The notes beneath the pieces were generated by a model that ran no database searches, was not told where the DNA came from, and saw nothing but the letters and a program-made list of their open reading frames with translations. From assembly GCF_900230215.1 (NCBI RefSeq), contig NZ_LT907982.1:496001-560000 (forward strand): a stretch of 64,000 bases of DNA. Direction: 5' to 3'. This DNA is from Jatrophihabitans sp. GAS493 (GTDB lineage: Bacteria > Actinomycetota > Actinomycetes > Mycobacteriales > Jatrophihabitantaceae). Below, piece by piece: positions 26,234-33,978 of the stretch; the stretch's first letter is position 1; the number at the start of each line of letters is the position of its first letter. Made by a program: the position numbers and the translations under genes.

Positions 26234-26415
26234 CACGGCGCGCCGTCCTGGATCGCTTCGGTTCGGATGGCTTCGATCCGCTGCGATCGCCAAGCTTCGT
26301 AACGTGATTCGTTCAATGGCGCATTGAGCCGGGTCCGCAACTGAGCCAGGGCCGCGATCACTGCTGCCATCTCCTCAACCGTCGCGAAACGACTGGTTAC
26401 CCGCACATCCGTCAC
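26230..26415 (-). CDS. Acyl-CoA carboxylase epsilon-subunit-like small protein
   Basis: A 61-residue protein from GTG 26415: VRVTSRFATVEEMAAVIAAL in the middle and a WRSQRIEAIR C-terminal part. The pattern (short beta strand, TxEE(M/L)AA helix, Trp near the end) matches the AccE/epsilon subunits that accompany actinobacterial carboxyltransferases and stimulate the complex. Lies 32 nt downstream of accD and overlaps maoC by 4 nt. The small size makes the call less certain than that of its neighbours. Confidence 0.6.
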   Translation of the reverse strand: MTDVRVTSRFATVEEMAAVIAALAQLRTRLNAPLNESRYEAWRSQRIEAIRTEAIQDGAPW

Positions 26416-26447
26416 TCACAGACCCCCGTCAACAAGCTCTCCCGACG

Positions 26448-27965
26448 TCATACTGGTGGCACACCATGTCGTTTGGCGGGAACGGCACGCGATTTTCCGA
26501 CAAGCACGGCAAATCTTGCCTGCACTTGTGAACGTAACTCCGCGGGCGTGATGACCGCGTCAATGACCAGATCAGACGCCAGCCGCATCAGGTCGACGTC
26601 CTGCTCGTACTCGGCCCGCATTCGAGTGACGAAATCCTCTCGCTCCGTCTCGTCGGAGATTTCGGCTATCTTTCCGGCATAAACCGCGTTGACCGCTGCC
26701 TGCGGACCCATCACCGCGATCTTCGCGGTGGCCAGCGCGATGCAGGCGTCGGGCATGAAACCCGGCCCGTCCATGGCGTAGAGACCGGCGCCGTAAGCCT
26801 TCCGCACGATCACCGAGAGTTGCGGCACAGTGGCCTCGGCAACGGCGGTGATCATCTTCGCCCCGTGCCGGATGATCCCCTGCCGTTCGACCGCGCTGCC
26901 GATCATGAATCCGGGGACGTCGGCCAGGTAGAGCAGCGGCACGTTGAAGGCGTCACAGAGTGAGATGAAGCGGGCCGCCTTGTCAGCGGAGTCTACGAAG
27001 AGCACGCCGCCACGCACCGCGCTGTTGTTCGCCACCACGCCGATGGGATGCCCGTCAACGCGGGCGAAGCCGATCACCAACTCGGCGGCGAATAGTGGCT
27101 TGATCTCGAAGAAGGAGTCCTCGTCAACGACCCCGTCGATGATCTGGTGCATGTCGAAGGGAACCGACTCCTGCTCCGGCACCGACTCGTCATCCAACTC
27201 GACGGACGGCTCCAGCGCGGCCATCGCCGGCGGCTGCTCGCGCCAGCAGGTCGGCAGGTAGGAGAAGTAGAGCTTGGCCTGCTCGATGGCGTCGGCGTCG
27301 TCGACCGCCAGGTTGTCACCGCAACCGGAGACGGTGCAGTGCATGCGGGCGCCGCCCATCTCCTCCAGCGACACCTCCTCACCGACCACCATCTGGGCCA
27401 TCCGCGGCGACCCGAGGTACATCGAGGCGTTCCCCTCGACCATGATCACGATGTCGCAGAAGGACGGGATGTAGGCCCCACCGGCGGCCGACGGCCCGAA
27501 GAGGCAGCAGATCTGCGGCACCTTCCCCGAGAGCGCCACCTGGTTGTGGAAGATGCGCCCGGCGCCACGCCGCCCCGGAAAGAGTGCCACCTGGTCGGTG
27601 ATCCGCGCCCCGGCCGAGTCGATGAGCCAGAAGATGGGTAGCTCGGCGGCCAGCGCCCGTTCGGTCACCCGGACGATCTTCTCGACGGTCAGCGCGCCCC
27701 AGGACCCCGCCTTTACCGAGGGATCGTTGGCCACCACCAGCACCGGACGCCCGTCGACCAGGCCCTGGCCGGTGACGACACCATCGGCCGGCAGTCCCCT
27801 GCCGAGCGCGTTGGCCAGCTGCCCGTCCTCGATGAAGCTCCCCTCGTCCAGCAGGAGCGAGACCCGGTCCCGGACGTAGAGCTTCTGCTGCGCTTCGAGC
27901 TTGGCCGCCGCCGCCGCTGAGGGTTGCAGCGTCACTGCCCGCGCGAGCTCGTACTTGTCGCTCAC
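26448..27965 (-). CDS. Acyl-CoA carboxylase beta subunit (methylcrotonyl-CoA carboxylase-like)
   Basis: 505 residues, carboxyltransferase. GAGRIFHNQVALSG and PSAAGGAYIPSFCDIVIMVE show the AGGAY(I/V)P signature of methylcrotonyl/geranyl-CoA carboxylases, rather than AGGAVYSP of propionyl-CoA enzymes. VADVPGFMIGSAVERQG and KAYGAGLYAMDGPGF form the second crotonase half. It transfers CO2 from carboxybiotin to an unsaturated acyl-CoA. Needs a biotin carboxylase/carrier alpha subunit, which is not encoded in this window. Start overlaps the acyl-CoA dehydrogenase stop (ATGA). Confidence 0.9.
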   Translation of the reverse strand: MSDKYELARAVTLQPSAAAAAKLEAQQKLYVRDRVSLLLDEGSFIEDGQLANALGRGLPADGVVTGQGLVDGRPVLVVANDPSVKAGSWGALTVEKIVRVTERALAAELPIFWLIDSAGARITDQVALFPGRRGAGRIFHNQVALSGKVPQICCLFGPSAAGGAYIPSFCDIVIMVEGNASMYLGSPRMAQMVVGEEVSLEEMGGARMHCTVSGCGDNLAVDDADAIEQAKLYFSYLPTCWREQPPAMAALEPSVELDDESVPEQESVPFDMHQIIDGVVDEDSFFEIKPLFAAELVIGFARVDGHPIGVVANNSAVRGGVLFVDSADKAARFISLCDAFNVPLLYLADVPGFMIGSAVERQGIIRHGAKMITAVAEATVPQLSVIVRKAYGAGLYAMDGPGFMPDACIALATAKIAVMGPQAAVNAVYAGKIAEISDETEREDFVTRMRAEYEQDVDLMRLASDLVIDAVITPAELRSQVQARFAVLVGKSRAVPAKRHGVPPV

Positions 27966-29137
27966 GTCGTGACCGGGAGACCGAGGCCGCGGGCGATGAC
28001 CAGGCGCTGGATCTCCGACGTCCCCTCACCCAGTTCGAGGATCTTGGCGTCGCGGTAGAAGCGGGCCACCGGGTACTCCTCCATGAAGCCGTTGCCGCCG
28101 AAGACCTGAGTGGCTACCCGGGTCGCGGCGATCGCCGCCTCGCTGCTGTAGAGCTTGGCCATCGCCGCAGCCTGGCTCACCTCCTTGGCCGGACGGCCGG
28201 CGTCCTTCAATCCCGCCGCCTGGTAGGTGAGCAGACGCGCCGCTTCGACGGAGACCGCGAGGTCGCTGAGCTGGAAGGCGATCGCCTGCCGCGAGCCGAT
28301 CGGGCTGCCGAAGGTGCTGCGCTGGTTGGCGTAGGCGAGACTCTGCTCCAGGCAGGCCCGGGCCAGCCCCAGGGCCAGGGCCGAGATGGCGATCCGCCCG
28401 TCGTCGAGGATGGCCAGGAACTGCCGCAGTCCGCTGCCCCGGGTGCCGAGCAGGTTCGACTCGGGGACGTGCAGGTCATCGAAGGTGAGTCCGTGGGTGT
28501 CGGAGATCCGCCACCCCAACTTCTCGTAGGGCGGGTCGACGGTGAGCCCCGGTGTGCCGGCCGGAATCATGATCGCCGAGATCTCGTTGGCCCCGGTGCG
28601 GGCCGTCACGGTGATCACCGACGTCACGTCAGTTCCGGAGTTGGTGATGAAGGCCTTACTTCCATTGACGATCCACTCACCACCGACGAGTTCGGCCCGG
28701 GTCTTGCTGGCCCCGGCATCGGAGCCGGCGCCGGATTCGGTGAGCCCGAACGCGGCGATGCTCCGCCCGGCCACCAGGTCGGGCAGCCATTGATCCCGCT
28801 GGTCGTCGTTGCCGAAGGTGAGGATCGGGTTGATGCCGAGGCCGACTCCGGCCGAGAGCGTAATCCCGACTGATTGGTCGACCCGCCCCAGCTCCTCGAT
28901 GGCGACGCAGAGGCTGGTGAAGGCGCCGTCACCCTTAGAACCGCCAGCCTTTGAACCGCCGTACTCCTCGTCGACGACCAGGCCGAAGAGGCCGAGGTCG
29001 CCCATCGCCTTCACCAGGTGGGTTGGGAAGTGATGCTCGCGGTCCCAGGCCGCTACGTGCGGCGCCACCTCGCGCTCGGCGAAGTCCCGCACCACCCGGC
29101 GGAACGCCTCGTGTTCGTCGGAAAGTTCGAACGGCAT
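27962..29137 (-). CDS. Acyl-CoA dehydrogenase (isovaleryl/branched-chain type)
   Basis: 391 residues, FAD-dependent alpha,beta-desaturation of an acyl-CoA. FGLTESGAGSDAGASKT and the FITNSG segment bind the flavin; the C-terminal GGNGFMEEYPVARFYRDAK leads to ELGEGTSEIQR. The classical catalytic Glu is present in GEGT, whereas isovaleryl-CoA dehydrogenases often have it elsewhere, so substrate could be isovaleryl-, isobutyryl- or 2-methylbutyryl-CoA. First gene of the operon, divergent from a MerR regulator with a double palindrome between them. Confidence 0.88.
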   Translation of the reverse strand: MPFELSDEHEAFRRVVRDFAEREVAPHVAAWDREHHFPTHLVKAMGDLGLFGLVVDEEYGGSKAGGSKGDGAFTSLCVAIEELGRVDQSVGITLSAGVGLGINPILTFGNDDQRDQWLPDLVAGRSIAAFGLTESGAGSDAGASKTRAELVGGEWIVNGSKAFITNSGTDVTSVITVTARTGANEISAIMIPAGTPGLTVDPPYEKLGWRISDTHGLTFDDLHVPESNLLGTRGSGLRQFLAILDDGRIAISALALGLARACLEQSLAYANQRSTFGSPIGSRQAIAFQLSDLAVSVEAARLLTYQAAGLKDAGRPAKEVSQAAAMAKLYSSEAAIAATRVATQVFGGNGFMEEYPVARFYRDAKILELGEGTSEIQRLVIARGLGLPVTT

Positions 29138-29155
29138 CGGTCGACTCCAGTCTGC

Positions 29156-29177
29156 TTGACGTTTACGTCAACGTAAA
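29156..29177. promoter_or_regulatory. Two interlocking palindromes, candidate MerR/LiuR-type operator
   Basis: TTGACGT-TT-ACGTCAA (29156-29171) and TTTACGT-CA-ACGTAAA (29162-29177) are both perfect 7-bp dyads with 2-nt spacers, overlapping with a 6-bp shift. They lie between the divergent acyl-CoA dehydrogenase and merR genes. The ACGT-core pattern resembles sites of LiuR, the MerR-family regulator of leucine and isovalerate catabolism (from memory). Confidence 0.6.
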
Positions 29178-29191
29178 GCGATGATAGCCCG

Positions 29192-29656
29192 ATGCCGGCC
29201 CGGACGAAAGCGTCACCGAGAACGAAGCCGTCGCCGCCTGTCAGGCTGTCCGCGAGGCTCTCTGCGGGCCCGCCTGCTGAACGCACCTGGAGCGTGCGCG
29301 AGCTGGCCGACGAGCTCGGCGTCAGCACTCGCACCCTGCGCTTCTACGAAGCCGAAGGGCTGATCGCCCCGGAGCGGCAGGGGACGGCCCGGATCTACCG
29401 GGCCCGCGAGCATGCCCGGCTCAAGTTGATCCTGCGCGGGAAGCGCTTCGGGATGTCGCTGGTCGAGATCGCCGACATCGTCAATATGTACGACGGGGCG
29501 AAGGCCAGCGAGAAGCGCCAGCTCACCAAACTGCTGGCCCGCCTGGACGAGCTCGGCGAGGACCTGCGGGCCCGCCAGCGCGACCTACGCCGGACACTGC
29601 GCGAGGTCGACGACGTCGCCGCCGAGTGCCGCAAGCGTCTCGTCGAACTGAGCTAG
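29192..29656 (+). CDS. MerR-family regulator (LiuR-like by context)
   Basis: 154 residues. An arginine/proline-rich N-terminus precedes the winged helix SVRELADELGVSTRTLRFYE and the wing EGLIAPERQGTARIYRAREHA, then a long dimerisation coiled coil. No cysteine pair or other metal-site pattern in the C-terminus, which fits a metabolite-sensing rather than metal-sensing MerR. TGATAG lies at 29182-29187, only 4 nt before the ATG, and there is no ribosome site, so the mRNA may be leaderless. Likely controls the adjacent acyl-CoA operon and itself. Confidence 0.88.
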   Translation: MPARTKASPRTKPSPPVRLSARLSAGPPAERTWSVRELADELGVSTRTLRFYEAEGLIAPERQGTARIYRAREHARLKLILRGKRFGMSLVEIADIVNMYDGAKASEKRQLTKLLARLDELGEDLRARQRDLRRTLREVDDVAAECRKRLVELS

Positions 29657-29702
29657 CCGGCTGATAGCGTCGGGCCCGCGCGGCCATCGGAGGGGGAGCA
29701 AC

Positions 29703-30491
29703 GTGCTGAGGCTCATCGATCGCGACCAGTTTCCGACTTCAATGCTCGGCGTGCCAATCACGGCCGGGCCGCCGGTGGAGGATCTGAAGAAGCCGAACAG
29801 CGGCGTCTGGAGTTTGGACATCGCGACGGCCGGGGTGCCGCTGCGGATCGAGGCTCGCCAGCATGACGGGCGGACCCGAGCACGGGACCAGGCCGACCGA
29901 GCCGAGCTGACGGCCTACTTTCCGGTGCCGGCCGCCCTTCCTCAGCTCACGGTCGAGCGGCGCAGCACAATGGACCGTCGGGTGAAGGCCCGCAGCGTCG
30001 AGTCGAGCGTGCAACTCGAGACCGGTGACGCCGACTTCGACGGTGCCCTGCGCATCACCACGCACGCCGAGGTCAGCGAACATCAACGGATCCTCGCTGT
30101 GCTTGAGCCAGCGCTACGGGCGGCCCTAGTCCAGGCTCCGGTCGAGCGACTGCGCACTGGCGATGGCTGCGTCGAGATCGAACTGGTCGCCGACACCACC
30201 ATGACCGAGCCGAACGCAAGCCTGCTCCTGGGGCTGGCCACCGGGATCGCCGCGCGCTGGCCCGCGCTCCTCGCCCCGCTGCCGCCTGATGCCGAGGAGT
30301 GGGCTCACCACCTGGCTCGGCAGCAGTCCGGCTGGCTCCCGGACCTGCGCTCCTTCTGCTGCGACCTCGGCGAAGACATGTGGGAGGGTCCGATCTTCGC
30401 GCCACACCAGGTAGTTGCCGGCGGCGTTCCCGAGACGGCCGGCGGCCCGTTCCCGGAATTCGAATACGACTGGGAGAACGCCCCCGACTGA
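29703..30491 (+). CDS. Hypothetical protein
   Basis: 262 residues from a GTG preceded by GGAGGGGGAGC. I do not recognise the family. No signal peptide or membrane helix; composition is that of a soluble cytoplasmic protein. The middle (ADFDGALRITTHAEVSEHQRIL) has alternating hydrophobic residues suggesting beta strands; the second half is helical with a Trp/Pro-rich end (SGWLPDLRSFC, EDMWEGPIFAPH) and an acidic C-terminus. Same strand and 46 bp after merR, so possibly co-transcribed. Its 3' end faces the HNH gene across a palindromic repeat. Confidence 0.75.
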   Translation: MLRLIDRDQFPTSMLGVPITAGPPVEDLKKPNSGVWSLDIATAGVPLRIEARQHDGRTRARDQADRAELTAYFPVPAALPQLTVERRSTMDRRVKARSVESSVQLETGDADFDGALRITTHAEVSEHQRILAVLEPALRAALVQAPVERLRTGDGCVEIELVADTTMTEPNASLLLGLATGIAARWPALLAPLPPDAEEWAHHLARQQSGWLPDLRSFCCDLGEDMWEGPIFAPHQVVAGGVPETAGGPFPEFEYDWENAPD

Positions 30492-30497
30492 GAGCAT

Positions 30498-30520
30498 TCG
30501 GTTCAGCTGAACCGATCAGC
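30498..30520. repeat. 23-bp palindromic repeat, copy 1
   Basis: TCGGTTCAGCTGAACCGATC followed by AGC. The core CGGTTCAGCTGAACCG (30499-30514) is a perfect 16-bp palindrome able to form a 6-bp stem with a 4-nt loop. It lies between the stops of two convergent genes. An identical 23-bp copy is at 32028-32050, on the other side of the HNH gene. Confidence 0.9.
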
Positions 30521-30549
30521 TGACGGCCGCAGCAGCCGACACGAGACCG

Positions 30550-31947
30550 TTAGTTCCGTCGGTTCCACGCCCGGCGCTCGGCCAGCACGGCGATCGCCCA
30601 GTGATGGTCCATTCGCTGGCCGTCCCATCTCGTACGCGCCGCGTCGAGCGCGACGTTTGGGTGTTCATCGTCGATGGGAGACGCCGGGCTGACGGGAGGA
30701 ACAGTCGTTCCTGCCCTGAGCGAGGTGCCGTCGGCGCGAAGGAATTCGAAGTACCCGTCGACGCCGTCGATCGGAACGATGACAAATTCACCTTCGTGAT
30801 GCGCCAGGTGGTGGGCCTGGCAGAGCAGCGTCAAGTTGCCCAGATCGGTACACCCGCCGTCGAGCCAGTGCCGTACGTGATGGGCCTGCAGGTTACGACG
30901 GCTCTCGCAGCCGGGAAAGGTGCAGCAACCGTCACGAAGCAGCAGCGCCTGGAACTGTCGGTCGGATACCACTCGATGAGATCGGCCGAGATCGAGCACG
31001 TTGCCGGCGCCGTCCCGAATTGCGGTGCGAATCCTGCCGTCACAGAGCAGTCGTGTGACCACTTGCTTCGATAGCCCCGGCCCACCCTCGATACGCCCGT
31101 ACGCGCGCCCGTCTGTACTCGCAGGCGCCTCGGCTGAGCTGGTCGTCGGTGTATCGGCCTCGACTGCCGGCACCGCGGCGACGTCGAGGTGAATGACGAC
31201 GGCGGCCCGCTCGTGCCCACGCAGTTCACGCACCGGCGGGGTGGAGTCGTTCATCGCGATCGTCGCCAACTCAGCCATTCGCAGCAAGGCCTGCGGCGCG
31301 GAAATGCCTTCCGCCGCGCTGATGCGTTCGATGGCGCTCTGCACGAGTGCGCCGTCCTCCGGATTCATACGACTGCTCAGTTGCCACTGGGATTCGTCCG
31401 TCCAACGGTAGGTCAGCGACGCTTCGCGGCGTCGGCCGGCGTCGATTCGGTCAACGGTTCGCAGCCCTCGGACCGCTGCCTCCAGATGACCGACGGTGCC
31501 GTGTTCGGCGACCGTGATCAGCTCGGCGACGAGTGCATCCTCACCGGGCGACGCAACGCGCGAGATCGCACGAACATGAGAGTAGGAGAGGCGACCGGCG
31601 CTCATTTCAGTGGCGAGCGGAGGAAACATGGCCAGTGCGCGGGCGACCCGTACGTGATCGACCGACGTGCGCCTGGAGAGCCCGCAGGAATGCGATAGCC
31701 ATTTGGCAGTCGACCAGAGGCCGAAATGAGCAGCGCCTTCGCGGGCGTCGAAATCGGCGACGAGCAGCAGCCAGCGACAGGTGGCGGCGGCCAATCGCCC
31801 GGCCATGCCGACGATCTCCGCACCGAGGACGTCGAGCGACGCCGGCACCGGTAGGCAGGTCAGCGTCGCGCGGGGCGCGGCCGGATCCGAGTTGGTTGCC
31901 GTGTTTGCGCGCGGAGTTGAATTATTGAGAAGGGGTGTCGCGTCCAT
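30550..31947 (-). CDS. DUF222/HNH endonuclease domain protein (13E12 type)
   Basis: ATG 31947 (MDATPLLNNSTPRAN) gives 465 residues; an upstream in-frame start at 31989 is less likely. The long helical DUF222 region (about 50-330) contains AAATCRWLLLVADFDAREG and RTSVDHVRVARAL. The C-terminal HNH nuclease has CCTFPGCESR (zinc-type cysteines), LQAHHVRHWLDGG, LGNLTLLCQAHHLAHH. These are the multicopy 13E12/REP-associated proteins of actinobacteria; their role is not settled, but nuclease residues are intact here. The gene is bracketed by two identical 23-bp palindromic repeats. Confidence 0.9.
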   Translation of the reverse strand: MDATPLLNNSTPRANTATNSDPAAPRATLTCLPVPASLDVLGAEIVGMAGRLAAATCRWLLLVADFDAREGAAHFGLWSTAKWLSHSCGLSRRTSVDHVRVARALAMFPPLATEMSAGRLSYSHVRAISRVASPGEDALVAELITVAEHGTVGHLEAAVRGLRTVDRIDAGRRREASLTYRWTDESQWQLSSRMNPEDGALVQSAIERISAAEGISAPQALLRMAELATIAMNDSTPPVRELRGHERAAVVIHLDVAAVPAVEADTPTTSSAEAPASTDGRAYGRIEGGPGLSKQVVTRLLCDGRIRTAIRDGAGNVLDLGRSHRVVSDRQFQALLLRDGCCTFPGCESRRNLQAHHVRHWLDGGCTDLGNLTLLCQAHHLAHHEGEFVIVPIDGVDGYFEFLRADGTSLRAGTTVPPVSPASPIDDEHPNVALDAARTRWDGQRMDHHWAIAVLAERRAWNRRN

Positions 31948-32027
31948 GCGGCGACCGTAGCGAGAGGGTCTGACAGTTTCCGGCCGCAAGGGACGGAACG
32001 CCCATCTCGGCCCTGCAACCAGCGCAA

Positions 32028-32050
32028 TCGGTTCAGCTGAACCGATCAGC
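32028..32050. repeat. 23-bp palindromic repeat, copy 2
   Basis: Same 23 bases as 30498-30520, same orientation, 1530 bp away. It overlaps the last codon and stop of the S9 peptidase gene and precedes the HNH gene. Could act as a transcription terminator or as the border of a mobile unit. Confidence 0.9.
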
Positions 32051-33932
32051 GACCAGCCGCGGGTGGCGGCACGGCCAACCGCAGGGTCAGGAAGCGGGTC
32101 ATCGTCTCGATGAGCTGCAGCCGCGAGGCGGGCAGCCGGTACTCATGCCCCTCGCCGGCCAGCTCCAGGTATTCGACATCCCGCCCCAGCGCCCGCAGCG
32201 ACGCGACGATCTGAGTCGCCTCATTGAGCGGCACGTTGGTGTCGAACTCGCCGTGCACCACCAGCACCGGCGCCATGATCCGCCGCACATGATTGATCGG
32301 CGAGATCTGGCGCAGCAGCGCCGCGTCCGTCTTGGGATCGCCGTACTTCGTGACCGCGGCCGCCGCGATCCACGGCTCGGTGTCACGGTAGAAGGTCATC
32401 AGATCCGACATCCCGCAGATGTCCACCCCAGCCGCGAAGAGCCGGGAGAATCTAGCCAGCGCGGCCAGCGTCAGGTACCCACCGTAGGAGCGGCCGGTGA
32501 CCGCGATCCGGCGGCCGTCGGCCACCCCGATCCCGGCCAGGTAGAGCGCGCTCGTCTCCACGTCGGAGATCGCATCGTGTCGCCCGTGCCGATCATCGGC
32601 GTGCACGAAGGCCCGTCCATAGCCGGACGACCCTCGAATGTTAGGGGCGAAGACGCTGATACCGGCCGCGGCCAGCGTCTGGTGCTGCGCGCTGAAGGTC
32701 GGCCGCTCCTGCGACTCCGGCCCGCCGTGCAGGCTCAGCATCGCCGGGCCGGCCTGATGGTGACCGACCGCCCGATAGAGCCAGCCGCTCAACGGCAGCC
32801 CATCATGAGCCAGGAAATGCTGCAGAGTTGGCGTCACCAGCTCAGCCTCGGGTAGGGGCGGCCGCTCGCTGACCAGGCTCCAGGTCTGCGACCCGAGGTC
32901 GAAGCGCCAGATCTCCTGCGGCCGGGTCGGAGACTGCACGCAGAAGACGACGCAGGATCCGTCCCGCGAGAGCACGCAGCCGTCGACCACCGCACCGGGA
33001 AGGTCAGGCACCGGAGTCCGCCGGCCGGACTCAACGTCCAGCAGTTCGACCTCACTACGTCCCTGGACGTTCCAGACCAGCACCATCTCCCGACCGGCGT
33101 CGTCGGCGTCGACGAAGTCGAGCTCGCCGTCCTCGCGGGCGGCCAGCAGCCCGACCTCACCGCGCTCGCCGTCGGCGTGAATCGGTATCGCCAGCAGCGC
33201 CTTCCGCGGCTGACCGGCGTCGGAGACCAGATAGGCGACCATCGCCGTCTCGTCACCGTACGGAGCCGGGCGGAGCATCCCGGCGCTCGTCGAGCCGGTC
33301 TGCGGGTAGGGCAGCAATGGATGGTCGGAATCGAGCTGCCGATCCAGCACGACACAGAACTGCGCGCCCCGCTTTCCGTCGCGCAGCAGGGCGAAACGCT
33401 CCCCGGCCGAGAGATCCAGCACGTCGACCAGCCCACCGACGGCCAGCGGCTCATGCTCGCCGGTGGTCGGATCGACGAGATCAGCCCGGCTGGAATCCCC
33501 AGTGTTTCGCGGGGCATTCGTGACGACGACCTGACGGCCATGACGCGTCCAGGGGCCGAGGGTGGCGTGATGCTCATCCGACCCCGCGACCCGCTGGGCG
33601 CCGGTTCCGTCCGGGCGAACAATCCATACCTCGGTGCGCACGCCACCGTGGGCGGCCACCGCGCAGGCCAACCATTCACCGTCGGAGGACCAGTGCACCG
33701 AGACGATCGGGTCCTCGCTCACCGGCACCCGTACGGCGCACGCAAGATCCGGCGCCGGCCCCGATGCCATCGGCTGCAGCCACACCTCGGGGCGGCCGCT
33801 GCGATCGCTGATGAAGGCGACGTGGTCGGAGTCGGGTGAGACGGTCGGCCCCCAACTTCCCCAGGCGTCGACCAACTGCTGCATCAGCCGGGCGAGGTCT
33901 GATTGCAGGTCAAGAGTGGGACGAAGAACCAT
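32046..33932 (-). CDS. S9 family peptidase (acylaminoacyl/prolyl oligopeptidase type)
   Basis: 628 residues. The N-terminal half is a seven-bladed propeller with repeats such as SPDSDHVAFISDRSGRPEVW and WSSDGEWLACAV. The catalytic domain (about 390-620) has the nucleophile in VTGRSYGGYLTLAAL, Asp in HGEFDTNVPL and His in AGEGHEYRLP. It should cleave small peptides in the cytoplasm, and has no signal peptide. Third gene of the operon with the amidotransferase and ligase, 30 nt downstream; a peptidase in this position parallels the M42 peptidase of NAGGN operons. AGGG directly abuts the ATG, an unusual ribosome site. Confidence 0.92.
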   Translation of the reverse strand: MVLRPTLDLQSDLARLMQQLVDAWGSWGPTVSPDSDHVAFISDRSGRPEVWLQPMASGPAPDLACAVRVPVSEDPIVSVHWSSDGEWLACAVAAHGGVRTEVWIVRPDGTGAQRVAGSDEHHATLGPWTRHGRQVVVTNAPRNTGDSSRADLVDPTTGEHEPLAVGGLVDVLDLSAGERFALLRDGKRGAQFCVVLDRQLDSDHPLLPYPQTGSTSAGMLRPAPYGDETAMVAYLVSDAGQPRKALLAIPIHADGERGEVGLLAAREDGELDFVDADDAGREMVLVWNVQGRSEVELLDVESGRRTPVPDLPGAVVDGCVLSRDGSCVVFCVQSPTRPQEIWRFDLGSQTWSLVSERPPLPEAELVTPTLQHFLAHDGLPLSGWLYRAVGHHQAGPAMLSLHGGPESQERPTFSAQHQTLAAAGISVFAPNIRGSSGYGRAFVHADDRHGRHDAISDVETSALYLAGIGVADGRRIAVTGRSYGGYLTLAALARFSRLFAAGVDICGMSDLMTFYRDTEPWIAAAAVTKYGDPKTDAALLRQISPINHVRRIMAPVLVVHGEFDTNVPLNEATQIVASLRALGRDVEYLELAGEGHEYRLPASRLQLIETMTRFLTLRLAVPPPAAGR

Positions 33933-33940
33933 CCCTAGTA

Positions 33941-33978
33941 GATATCCATCAGTAGATATCCATCAGTTGATATCCATC
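33941..33978 (-). repeat. 14-bp tandem repeat over the amidotransferase stop
   Basis: GATATCCATCAGT(A/T) at 33941-33954 and 33955-33968, then a partial unit GATATCCATC at 33969-33978, which is part of the coding sequence for the last residues (MDIN). The 3' end of the gene has been duplicated into the spacer before the peptidase start. Confidence 0.9.

Noticed and set aside
30498-32050. Phage attachment sites around the HNH gene
   Set aside because: No integrase, no tRNA and only one gene between the repeats; a symmetric palindrome is unlike an att core.
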